8,020 nt of DNA, from assembly GCA_028695395.1 (NCBI GenBank), contig JAQVJB010000084.1:1-8020 (forward strand), read 5' to 3'. Source of the stretch: Actinomycetota bacterium (GTDB lineage Bacteria > Actinomycetota > Humimicrobiia > Humimicrobiales > Humimicrobiaceae). Under the pieces are notes generated by a model that saw only the letters and a program-made list of their open reading frames with translations, was not told the DNA's origin and searched no databases. Within the stretch, counting starts at the first letter, position 1, and each line of letters opens with the position of its first letter. Below, in pieces: positions 1 through 6,803 of the stretch. The translations under genes and the position numbers were made by a program.

Positions 1-699
1 ATAATAGCAGATTCTTTATCGACAAAAAATGACATAATCAAATATCTTGGAACAGACCCGTCCAAGGTGAATGTAGTTTATCTTGCATCCGAAGATATAT
101 TTAAAATGCTTGATAAAGATGATGTCGATATAAAAGTCCTGCAGAAATACGGAATTAATTTTAATTTCATATTAAGCGTAGGGACCATCGAGCCGCGAAA
201 AAATTTCAAAACCCTTATACTTGCTTTCGATATTTTAAAGAAAAAATACAAATTCAAGAACTTAAAACTTGTAATTGCAGGAAAGACAGGCTGGAAAAGC
301 GAAGAAACTTTTGACTCCTATAACAAAAGTAAATACAAAGAAGACATAATATTTACTGGGGAAATAAGCGATCACGACCTTGTCCAGCTTTATAATACGG
401 CAAGCCTTTTTGTTTATCCCTCTATATTTGAAGGTTTTGGCTTTCCGGTACTGGAAGCAATGAGCTGCGGGCTGCCTGTAATCGCATCAGGCACATCTTC
501 CATACCGGAAGTTCTGCAACACCCTGACCTGTTATTTGAGCCTTTTGATGAAAAAGAAATATGCATAAAAATGGATGAGATTCTTTCTAATGATAATTTA
601 AGCTCATACATCAGGAAACAATGCATCATAAATTCTAAAAAATTCAGCTGGCAGAAAACTGCAGCGGAAACATTCAATGTTTACAGGAATTGTATTTAA
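1..699 (+). CDS. GT4-family glycosyltransferase, 5' partial
   Basis: The reading frame is open from base 1, so the gene begins upstream of the window; 232 C-terminal residues are visible. A GTG at 67 is internal and not the true start. The fragment covers the end of the N-terminal Rossmann domain and the whole nucleotide-sugar-binding domain of a GT-B enzyme. Visible GT4 hallmarks, numbered from base 1, are SVGTIEPRKN (about 59-68, with the Arg-Lys pair that binds the donor phosphates), LVIAGKTGW (about 90-98), and EGFGFPVLE (144-152), the E-x7-E motif. After this comes the usual GLPVIAS and SSIPEV segment that closes the donor pocket. The family transfers a sugar from a nucleotide sugar to a glycan or lipid acceptor at the cytoplasmic membrane face, typically in about 360-380 residues, so roughly the first 130 are missing. 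Donor and acceptor cannot be predicted. The next genes suggest an envelope-glycan cluster. Confidence 0.93.
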   Translation: MIADSLSTKNDIIKYLGTDPSKVNVVYLASEDIFKMLDKDDVDIKVLQKYGINFNFILSVGTIEPRKNFKTLILAFDILKKKYKFKNLKLVIAGKTGWKSEETFDSYNKSKYKEDIIFTGEISDHDLVQLYNTASLFVYPSIFEGFGFPVLEAMSCGLPVIASGTSSIPEVLQHPDLLFEPFDEKEICIKMDEILSNDNLSSYIRKQCIINSKKFSWQKTAAETFNVYRNCI

Positions 700-721
700 A
701 ATCTTGTTTTAAGATACAAGT

Positions 722-752
722 TTCAAATTCAAAAAGATATAATGACTATAAT
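722..752 (+). promoter_or_regulatory. possible sigma70-type promoter before the radical SAM gene
   Basis: The 104-nt gap between the glycosyltransferase stop and the next ATG holds two perfect TATAAT hexamers (738-743 and 747-752). A TTCAAA at 722-727 lies 19 nt before the second one, a weak -35 at a long spacing. No convincing terminator is seen in the gap; only a 5-bp hairpin ATCTT/AAGAT at 701-715 is visible. TATAAT is common by chance in DNA this AT-rich, so readthrough from the glycosyltransferase gene is equally possible. Confidence 0.25.
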
Positions 753-803
753 TATGCAACCAGATTTATAAATAGGCTATTTGATTGATCTAAAAATAAG
801 GAT

Positions 804-1814
804 ATGAAAAAATTTAAATATTTTGCCAATCTCTCAAGAATATACTTCTCTTATATAGCTGGGAAAAAGAATATCGCTTATTTCCCTGCAAAGCTCTGGA
901 TAGAGACATCAAGTTTGTGTAATCTTGAATGCCGTCTTTGTGTGAATAAAGACCTTGCTTCTGATAAAAAAGGTAATATGGATTTTGGGCTTTTTAAAAA
1001 AATAATAGATGAGGCAAAAGAGTCCGTATATGAAGCTAATCTTTTTCACAGAGGTGAGCCGCTCCTTAATCCTGAAATAATAAAAATGATAGATTATGCG
1101 GCAAATTCCGGCATCAGGACCAGGCTTCATACAAATGCTGTTTTGCTTGACTCTGAAATATCAAAAAAGCTTATAAGCTCCGGCCTGCACAGAATTTCTT
1201 TTTCATTTGACGGATACACAAAAGAGATGTATGAAAAAAATCGAATAGGCGCAAAGTTCGAAGATGTTTTATTTAAAATAAATGAATTTTTAAAAATAAA
1301 AAAATCCCTTTCTTCAAAGGCTCCCCACGCTACAATACAGATAATAGAATACGATGAAAACTTATCTTCGGAAGAACTTAAAAAAGAAAAAAGAAAATTC
1401 TTTTCTTATTTTAAGAATAATCCGCCAGACAGGTTTGTTGCAAGAAAGCCCCACAACTGGGGCGGTTCCCTGAAAATAGCTGGTTCAAAAAGCGATGCTG
1501 ATAATATAAAAAAAACAAAAATATCAAAATGCACATTCCCATGGTATGCAATGGTAATATTAAGTGACGGAAAAGTAGTTCCCTGCCCCCAGGATTTTTT
1601 CGGTAAATTAGAAATAGGGGATATTTTTTTAAAAACCATAAAAGAGATTTTTAATGATAAAAAGATTATATCCCTGAGAAAGAAGTTCTCCGATAGAGAT
1701 ATTGATGATTTGCATCCATGTTCAAACTGCGATAGAGTTTTCAGGCGCACATTTTTAGGAATACCCACTGACTATATGGGAATTTTTTTCAAAGACAGTA
1801 TAAGGAAAAATTAA
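804..1814 (+). CDS. radical SAM protein with SPASM-like C-terminal cysteine region
   Basis: A 336-residue protein. The N-terminal radical SAM barrel carries CNLECRLC, a canonical CX3CX2C (C39, C43, C46) that holds the [4Fe-4S] cluster reducing S-adenosylmethionine. It is followed by RGEPLLNP (84-90), the family's GGEPLL-type SAM-binding turn, and LHTNA and SFSFDG strands. The C-terminal part has C243, C261 and a CSNC pair (C306, C309), spaced as in SPASM or twitch domains that bind an auxiliary Fe-S cluster. KPHNWGGS near 216 is also typical of this branch. Such proteins often sit in polysaccharide and envelope clusters, but their substrates are mostly unknown, so no reaction is assigned. The start is fixed by a TGA at 786-788 in the same frame with no other start codon after it. 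AAGGA at 798-802 is only 1 nt from the ATG, so the ribosome-binding site is poorly spaced. The gene is 14 nt from the following epimerase gene, indicating co-transcription. Confidence 0.9.
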   Translation: MKKFKYFANLSRIYFSYIAGKKNIAYFPAKLWIETSSLCNLECRLCVNKDLASDKKGNMDFGLFKKIIDEAKESVYEANLFHRGEPLLNPEIIKMIDYAANSGIRTRLHTNAVLLDSEISKKLISSGLHRISFSFDGYTKEMYEKNRIGAKFEDVLFKINEFLKIKKSLSSKAPHATIQIIEYDENLSSEELKKEKRKFFSYFKNNPPDRFVARKPHNWGGSLKIAGSKSDADNIKKTKISKCTFPWYAMVILSDGKVVPCPQDFFGKLEIGDIFLKTIKEIFNDKKIISLRKKFSDRDIDDLHPCSNCDRVFRRTFLGIPTDYMGIFFKDSIRKN

Positions 1815-1819
1815 AAAGC

Positions 1820-1824
1820 GAGGT
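1820..1824 (+). promoter_or_regulatory. Shine-Dalgarno of the epimerase gene
   Basis: GAGGT lies 5 nt before the ATG at 1829, inside the 14-nt gap after the radical SAM stop codon. It supports ATG 1829 as the start and translation from a shared mRNA. Confidence 0.7.
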
Positions 1825-1828
1825 AAAC

Positions 1829-2821
1829 ATGAAAGTTCTTGTCACCGGCGGGACCGGCTTTACGGGCGGCCATCTTGCAAAAAGACTGCTTGCATTAAAT
1901 AACGAAGTAAGGGTGCTAGCCCGCTCAGAAGCTAAAGCTGAAGAAATTAAAAAGGCAGGAGCAGAGGTAGTCGTTGGAGATATAAGAGACAGAGACACAG
2001 TTTTTAAAGCTGTTAAAGGGGTCGAAAAAGTATACCATGTCGCAGCAGCATACAGGGAGGCTTATGTTGATGATAATTTTTACTGGGACACTAACTATAA
2101 AGGTTCTTTAAATGTATTTGATGCCTGCCTGGAATACGGCATTAAAAGACTGGTGCATACCAGTACAATAGGAGTCGTCACAACAGTAAAAAATCCTCCT
2201 TCAGATGAAAATGAACCCCACAGTCCCGGTGATGCTTATCAGCAATCCAAGTGCAGGGCTGAGATGGAAGCATTAAAATATGCAAAAGAAAAAAATCTGC
2301 CTGTGTCTGTTTTAAGGCCCGCAGCTATTTATGGTCCCGGAGATATGAGGCTTTTGAAAATGTTTAAAATGATAGCTAAAAGAAGATGGCTTCTGATGGG
2401 AAACGGCCAGGCATGCTTTCATATGGTTTACATAGATAATCTTGTTGATGGTTACCTTCTCTGCGGAGAAAAAAATGAAGCGATAGGGGAAGTTTTTATA
2501 ATAGGTGACAGCAGATATGCAAGCTTGAATGAACTCTCAGGGCTTATAGCGCAGGAATTCGGTGTAAATCCACCAAAAATCCATATTCCCTATATGCCGG
2601 TGTATGCACTTGCAGCACTGGTTGAGGGAACATATAAACTATTTAAAATCAAAAAACAGCCTCCTATTTTTAAAAGAAGAGTAGCTTTCTTTAAGAAAAA
2701 CAGGGCTTTCAGCATAGAAAAAGCCAGAAATGTGCTTGGGTATGAGCCTAAAGTCGATATGAAAACAGGTATCCACCTTACTGCAAAGTGGTATCTGGAA
2801 AACGGATTTATAAAAATATAA
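1829..2821 (+). CDS. NAD(P)-dependent epimerase/dehydrogenase, extended SDR (3-beta-HSD-like)
   Basis: A 330-residue extended short-chain dehydrogenase, the usual length. The N-terminal Rossmann fold begins with TGGTGFTGGHLA, where the dinucleotide-binding GxxGxxG is G7, G10, G13. Arg32 after the second strand would favour NADP, which is an inference. The catalytic set is complete: Ser/Thr in HTSTIG (110-114) and YQQSK (Y137, K141). RPAAIYGPGD (163-172) and the VYIDNLVDGYLL segment are typical of the epimerase and 3-beta-hydroxysteroid dehydrogenase branch, as is the C-terminal KNRAFSIEKARNVLGYEP stretch. The closest by eye are the sterol/hopanoid-type and sugar-nucleotide branches. I cannot choose between a nucleotide-sugar epimerase/reductase and a lipid-linked dehydrogenase. 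Its tight coupling to the radical SAM gene suggests successive steps on the same substrate, probably a sugar or lipid precursor of an envelope glycan. Confidence 0.9.
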   Translation: MKVLVTGGTGFTGGHLAKRLLALNNEVRVLARSEAKAEEIKKAGAEVVVGDIRDRDTVFKAVKGVEKVYHVAAAYREAYVDDNFYWDTNYKGSLNVFDACLEYGIKRLVHTSTIGVVTTVKNPPSDENEPHSPGDAYQQSKCRAEMEALKYAKEKNLPVSVLRPAAIYGPGDMRLLKMFKMIAKRRWLLMGNGQACFHMVYIDNLVDGYLLCGEKNEAIGEVFIIGDSRYASLNELSGLIAQEFGVNPPKIHIPYMPVYALAALVEGTYKLFKIKKQPPIFKRRVAFFKKNRAFSIEKARNVLGYEPKVDMKTGIHLTAKWYLENGFIKI

Positions 2822-2910
2822 GTCGCATAAAAAATCAGTATGGCTAATTAGCGGGCATAATAAAAACATATATTTCGCTCAAACACAAAGGAATAATTTT
2901 TATTTATTTT

Positions 2911-2937
2911 TTGATTTTTTAAATGCTAAAATATAAT
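2911..2937 (+). promoter_or_regulatory. candidate promoter of the flippase-like gene
   Basis: A perfect TATAAT (2932-2937) lies 15 nt after TTGATT (2911-2916), or 17 nt after TTTTGA (2909-2914), about 30 nt before the ATG at 2968. Further upstream in the same 146-nt gap is a 10-bp palindrome GCTAATTAGC (2843-2852), without a T-run, so it is not a terminator. The match is reasonable, but the region is extremely AT-rich. Confidence 0.4.
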
Positions 2938-2967
2938 CTCTTTTATTAAAAAGAAAGACTTTAAGTA

Positions 2968-3981
2968 ATGTCAATCATAAAAAAAATAAAAGCTTTTTAC
3001 CGTAAAAGAAAAAAAATAATAAATATTACTCTGCGTCTTGTCATTAGCCTTGGCTTGATTTTATTTTTGATTTTTTCACAATTTAAGGATTTTAAAACAA
3101 TTTCTTCGACTTTGAAAAACCTGAATATCCTTCTGATTATACTGTCTTTTTTAACACATGCTTATGGAATTTGGATAACCGCTTACAGATGGCAGACTCT
3201 TCTAAAGACACAAAATGTTAGCACCTCCATCCCATTTCTTTCCGGCTCTGTACTTGTAGGAATGTTTTTTAATAACTTTCTTCCTACAAGCATCGGCGGA
3301 GATGTTTACAGAGCTTATGATGTTACAAAAAAAACAGGTTTCCCAATGAGTTCATCAGTCTCGGTAATAGTTATTGAAAGACTCTCAGGCATTATTGCAT
3401 CCGGATTATTTGCAATCGCTGCTTTATTTCTTGGTTTTACGACTATTGGCGGCAAATCCATAGTAATCCCTATAATAATTTTTGTTGTCATAAGCCTTAT
3501 TCTTTTTTTCCTTATACTTAACCCGAATATATTGGGATTGAAGAAACTTGCCAGAAAAATTAAATTTTTATCAAAACTTTTTGAAAAACTTAAGAATGTC
3601 TATGAGACTTTTCTTTCATTTAAAAAATATAAATGGGTTCTTGTAAAAGTCATGTTCTACAGCATTACTCTTCAGTTTGCTGTCATATTGAATTACTGGC
3701 TTGCAGCCAGAGCTCTTGGCATTGAGCTAAGTCTTACCGCTTTTATATTTATAGTTCCTGTTGTTACGATAATAGCAATGCTCCCCATCTCTCTGGGAGG
3801 AATAGGCGTAAGGGAAGGTTCCCTTGTTCTAATGATGGTCTCACTTGGAGCGCAGAATGAAAAAGCCGCTATGTGCTCTCTGCTCCTTTTTGCCATGCTT
3901 GTAATAATTGCAATAATCGGAGGAATAATATACGGGACAAGACCCATAATTGAAAAGAAAGAAAAAGATAAAATACTGTAA
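2968..3981 (+). CDS. LPG-synthase-TM / flippase-like integral membrane protein (UPF0104 type)
   Basis: A 337-residue polytopic membrane protein with a short basic N-terminus (MSIIKKIKAFYRKRKK) and about eight hydrophobic segments, beginning near residues 18-37, 52-72 and 92-106. Signature motifs of the lysylphosphatidylglycerol-synthase transmembrane family are clear: NNFLPTSIGGDVYRAY (102-117), VIVIERLSG (133-141) and MLPISLGGIGVREG (271-284). In MprF the equivalent membrane region flips aminoacylated lipids. Stand-alone relatives are usually annotated as flippase-like proteins, and some archaeal ones (AglD group) act with dolichol-linked sugars. No cytoplasmic aminoacyl-transferase domain is fused, so lysyl-PG synthesis itself is not expected. 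Beside glycosyltransferase and epimerase genes, a role in moving or using a lipid-linked sugar is the natural inference. The ribosome-binding site before ATG 2968 is weak (purine run around 2951-2958). Confidence 0.88.
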   Translation: MSIIKKIKAFYRKRKKIINITLRLVISLGLILFLIFSQFKDFKTISSTLKNLNILLIILSFLTHAYGIWITAYRWQTLLKTQNVSTSIPFLSGSVLVGMFFNNFLPTSIGGDVYRAYDVTKKTGFPMSSSVSVIVIERLSGIIASGLFAIAALFLGFTTIGGKSIVIPIIIFVVISLILFFLILNPNILGLKKLARKIKFLSKLFEKLKNVYETFLSFKKYKWVLVKVMFYSITLQFAVILNYWLAARALGIELSLTAFIFIVPVVTIIAMLPISLGGIGVREGSLVLMMVSLGAQNEKAAMCSLLLFAMLVIIAIIGGIIYGTRPIIEKKEKDKIL

Positions 3982-4053
3982 TATTGTCTTTCTCATATTA
4001 TTTTAAGATTTAAAAAGATTCATGCATCGCAATCAACAACGATTCCCTAACTG

Positions 4054-4074
4054 CTTTTGCATAGGAAGCAAAAG
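4054..4074 (+). other. 7-bp hairpin in the leader of the GGDEF-EAL gene
   Basis: CTTTTGC (4054-4060) pairs perfectly with GCAAAAG (4068-4074) around a 7-nt loop. No T-run follows, so it is not a classic terminator. It overlaps the start of the degenerate repeat array that continues to 4137. No conserved GEMM c-di-GMP riboswitch sequence is recognisable here. Confidence 0.4.
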
Positions 4075-4145
4075 GGCATTTATGCTCGGCTGATAAAAGG
4101 CTTTTTCTACTTGTCTGATAAGAGGACATTCCTACTTGGCTGTTA
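4063..4145 (+). repeat. imperfect 25-nt tandem repeats
   Basis: Two adjacent 25-nt units, 4088-4112 (begins GGCTGATAAAAGG, ends CTACTT) and 4113-4137 (begins GTCTGATAAGAGG, ends CTACTT), agree at 19 of 25 positions by hand alignment. A degenerate upstream copy at 4063-4087 keeps the AAAAGGGCATT core, and a truncated copy begins at 4138 (GGCTGTTA). The period is not a multiple of 3, so this is not coding. Unit 2 can form AGGA-CAT-TCCT and the upstream copy GCAT-TT-ATGC, so each unit may make a small hairpin. The array ends about 20-25 nt before the -35 of the downstream promoter, a position where repeated operator sites could sit. Function unknown. Confidence 0.6.
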
Positions 4146-4163
4146 CACTAAAATACGCTTACC

Positions 4164-4192
4164 TTGACATAAAACCTTACAAGCTGTAGTAT
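4164..4192 (+). promoter_or_regulatory. sigma70-type promoter of the GGDEF-EAL gene
   Basis: A perfect TTGACA (4164-4169) is followed after exactly 17 nt by TAGTAT (4187-4192), which keeps the three most conserved -10 positions. The -10 overlaps the first possible ATG (4191), so transcription would begin near 4199-4200, inside the longest reading frame. This argues that translation starts at the downstream ATG 4224, giving a leader of about 24 nt. Confidence 0.6.
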
Positions 4193-4207
4193 GAAGCAGT
4201 TTATTAG

Positions 4208-4221
4208 AAAAGGCTTTGGGG
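4208..4221 (+). promoter_or_regulatory. ribosome-binding region favouring start at 4224
   Basis: AAAAGG (4208-4213) lies 10 nt before ATG 4224, and a GGGG run (4218-4221) lies just before it. By contrast no purine-rich Shine-Dalgarno sequence precedes ATG 4191. Together with the promoter position this decides for 4224. Confidence 0.5.
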
Positions 4222-4223
4222 AA

Positions 4224-6641
4224 ATGCTTAACTCGTCTCTATTTTCAATATTATTTTTTTCTTCATGTATAGTTTCGCTTGCCAGCGGGATATTCGTATT
4301 GCTGAATAATCGTAAAGCACCTGCTAATAAGTGTTTTTTTGCTTTGATAATGGCAATTGCTTTATGGTCAGCGGGTCTGGCAATTGCTACAATTGCTCCC
4401 AATGCTGCAATAGCTGAAATCTGGCGGCGGTTCTCAGCCCTTGGCTGGGGAACTGCCTACAGTATCCTGCTGCATTTTATATTGATTTTAACAGGAGCAA
4501 AAACAATCCTTAAAAAGTGGTGGTTTTATGTATTGATGTATCTGCCTGCTTTGATAACAGTGCTTGCTTTTGCTATTCCTGTGGGCATCAATCCTTCGCC
4601 ATATAAACTTTACCGAACAGAATTCGGCTGGATGAATATATCTCAGAATAATATCTGGGACTTGATTTTTTATGCCTACTTTATCAGCTATATAATTATA
4701 GCTCTGGTACTTTTATTGCGATGGGGCAAAAAATCAAAAGACAAAAATATTAAACTGCAATCACTCATAGTTTTTATATCTATTTTATCTGCATTTATTG
4801 TCGGTTCATTTACATATGTATTCTTAAGCAGCTTTTTCCCTAAAATACCTCAAATGGCACCTGTCGTTATGTTAATTCCCATCATTGCCATATATCACGT
4901 TCTAAAAAAATATAGTTTCAGGGTATTTGAGCCGGTTGAAAGAAAAAGCAGCTATTTAAACATAATTATAACAGTTACCATATATGTAATTATATCATTT
5001 ATACTAATACGTTTTTCTACAAAACCGATTACTATAGGCTCTATTTACTTAAATGAATTTGTTTCCAGGGGAATAATTACACAAATACAAATGCTCCTTT
5101 CGGTCTATCTTGTATTAAGAGAAGAAAAACCAGGATTTATAGCAGCTGTTTTAATGAATTCAGCAAATTTGTTCAGCTCAATTATTTATATAATCAGGAC
5201 TGGAACAACCGATTCTGTGCCCGGCATAATATCTTATTCGGGTGTAATTTTGATAATTGCCCTGATAAATAATTATAAAAATAAAAAAACTGCATATATC
5301 GATAGAATTAACAGCCAAAAGAAAAATCTTGTGGAATCTGAAAAGAAACTATATCAAATGGCTTATTATGATTCCCTGACGGAACTCCCCAATAAAGACT
5401 TGTTTTTTGATCTTTTAAACCAATCAATACTCGTAGCTAAAAGAAATGTTTCCCTGATAGGCGTAATGTTTATTGATTTTGACTCTTTCAAGTCAGTCAA
5501 TGACATAGGGGGCCACGCAGTCGGTGATAAAGTGTTGCAGAAAGTAGCAAATCTGATATCTTCCTGCTTAAGAGAAGAGGATACTATTGCAAGATTTGGC
5601 GGGGATGAATTCCTGATAAAAGTCGCTAATATTGAAAAAATCGATAATCTTTACAAAACAACGGATAGAATCCTGGATGCTTTTAAAAAACCTATCGTCG
5701 TTCAGGATATTGAATATTTTATTTCTGCAAGCATTGGAGTAGCCGTATATCCTGTAGACGGAGAAGACCCCGAAACTCTTGTAAAGAATGCTGACATAGC
5801 AATGTATCTGGCAAAAGAAAAAGGAAAAAATCAATCAGTTTATTTTACTTCAGATATAAAAGATGACACTATCAAGCATTTAAAATTGACAAATAACCTT
5901 TACAGGGCACTTGATAAAAATGAATTATTTCTGCATTACCAGCCACAGGTAAAAGTAGAAACTCAGGAAATTACCGGATTTGAAGCGCTGCTAAGGTGGG
6001 AAAATGAAGAATACGGAACTATACCTCCGAAAACCTTTATCCCTATGGCAGAAAAAACAGGGCTGATAAGGCCAATAGGATTATGGGTTTTTGAAACTGC
6101 ATGTAGGCAGCTAAAGGAATTTCAAAATAACCATGGTAAATCTCTTACTATCTCCATTAACTTATCATTATTACAGTTAAAAGATACCGGTATTGTCGAT
6201 AAGATAGCAAGCATATTGAAAAATACGAATACTGATCCAAAAAATGTCCAGATTGAAATTACAGAAAGTACTGCTTTTAATGAAGAACCTTATATTTTAA
6301 AGCGGCTTAAGGAATTAAAAAAACTTGGGATTTTAATATCGATTGATGATTTCGGAACGGGTCATTCATCCTTCAGCCGTCTTAAGACATTCCCGATTGA
6401 TTTAATAAAAATCGATATAGAATTTGTGCATGGAATATCTTCTAAATTACAAAAAGATACTGCAATTATAAAAAGCATAATTCAGATTGCTAAAAATCTC
6501 GGAGTCCAGGTACTTGCAGAAGGAGTAGAGACAGAAGACCAGTTCATATATTTAAAGAAGAGCAATTGTGATAAAATCCAAGGCTTTTACTTTTATAAAC
6601 CTATGCCTGCCACTGAAATCAATTCAGTTCTAAAAAGCTAG
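4224..6641 (+). CDS. membrane-bound GGDEF-EAL c-di-GMP cyclase/phosphodiesterase with multi-TM sensor
   Basis: The protein has 805 residues from ATG 4224, or 816 from the less likely ATG 4191; numbers here use 4224. Residues 5-230 hold seven hydrophobic segments resembling the N-terminal 7TM sensor of some histidine kinases. A second set of about four segments (245-365) follows, then a short charged, coiled-coil-like linker (about 355-380). The GGDEF domain (about 380-545) starts at YYDSLTELPN, has an intact GGDEF signature (459-463) and an upstream RxxD product-inhibition site (R450, D453). The EAL domain (about 559-805) keeps EAL in FEALLRW (587-589), INLS, EITES, IDDFGTG, LIKID, AEGVET and QGFYFYKPMP, which supply the metal ligands and catalytic residues. 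Both activities, cyclic di-GMP synthesis from GTP and hydrolysis to pGpG, are therefore plausible; which dominates cannot be told. The ligand is unknown. Its own promoter and repeat-rich leader suggest expression separate from the glycan genes upstream. Confidence 0.92.
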   Translation: MLNSSLFSILFFSSCIVSLASGIFVLLNNRKAPANKCFFALIMAIALWSAGLAIATIAPNAAIAEIWRRFSALGWGTAYSILLHFILILTGAKTILKKWWFYVLMYLPALITVLAFAIPVGINPSPYKLYRTEFGWMNISQNNIWDLIFYAYFISYIIIALVLLLRWGKKSKDKNIKLQSLIVFISILSAFIVGSFTYVFLSSFFPKIPQMAPVVMLIPIIAIYHVLKKYSFRVFEPVERKSSYLNIIITVTIYVIISFILIRFSTKPITIGSIYLNEFVSRGIITQIQMLLSVYLVLREEKPGFIAAVLMNSANLFSSIIYIIRTGTTDSVPGIISYSGVILIIALINNYKNKKTAYIDRINSQKKNLVESEKKLYQMAYYDSLTELPNKDLFFDLLNQSILVAKRNVSLIGVMFIDFDSFKSVNDIGGHAVGDKVLQKVANLISSCLREEDTIARFGGDEFLIKVANIEKIDNLYKTTDRILDAFKKPIVVQDIEYFISASIGVAVYPVDGEDPETLVKNADIAMYLAKEKGKNQSVYFTSDIKDDTIKHLKLTNNLYRALDKNELFLHYQPQVKVETQEITGFEALLRWENEEYGTIPPKTFIPMAEKTGLIRPIGLWVFETACRQLKEFQNNHGKSLTISINLSLLQLKDTGIVDKIASILKNTNTDPKNVQIEITESTAFNEEPYILKRLKELKKLGILISIDDFGTGHSSFSRLKTFPIDLIKIDIEFVHGISSKLQKDTAIIKSIIQIAKNLGVQVLAEGVETEDQFIYLKKSNCDKIQGFYFYKPMPATEINSVLKS

Positions 6642-6767
6642 TAAAATCATTAATGCTTCAATCACCTACATCAAGTTATGATGCAGGGCTTAAAATCCCG
6701 GAATAAAAAACATGTTCTTATTATATAGACAAAGGAAATTATCCCTTAACACGTGATAATTATTGTT
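6642..6767 (+). other. intergenic spacer after the GGDEF-EAL gene
   Basis: No gene or recognised element is seen. A 5-bp hairpin CATCA/TGATG (6669-6683) is too weak, and lacks a T-run, to be called a terminator. GGG/CCC around CTTAAAAT (6686-6699) is weaker still. How transcription of the long gene ends is not evident. Nothing here translates into the N-terminal zinc-ribbon region expected for the transposase remnant that follows. Confidence 0.4.
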
Positions 6768-6803
6768 ATGCTTTACTCATTATAAAATATGAGTAGAAAG
6801 CAT
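6768..6803 (+). repeat. 13-bp inverted repeat / hairpin at the left edge of the IS remnant
   Basis: ATGCTTT plus ACTCAT (6768-6780) is complementary to ATGAGT (6789-6794) and AAAGCAT (6797-6803), with a 2-nt AG bulge and an 8-nt AT loop. It is the strongest hairpin in the gap and lies where transposase similarity begins. No poly-T follows on the + strand. It could be a remnant of a mobile-element end or of another inserted palindromic repeat; a protein-binding site is also possible. Confidence 0.5.

Noticed and set aside
700..720. Terminator after the glycosyltransferase gene.
   Set aside because: The stem is only 5 bp, AT-rich, and has no T-run after it.
3693..3947. Minus-strand open frames inside the flippase-like gene and other genes.
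   Set aside because: They are antisense to well-conserved proteins and show no recognisable family or ribosome-binding site.
4063..4145. CRISPR array.
   Set aside because: The units are directly adjacent, without unique spacers, and are too degenerate.
4050..4190. c-di-GMP (GEMM) riboswitch before the GGDEF-EAL gene.
   Set aside because: The conserved GEMM core is not found; only tandem repeats and simple hairpins are present, and the promoter lies downstream of them.
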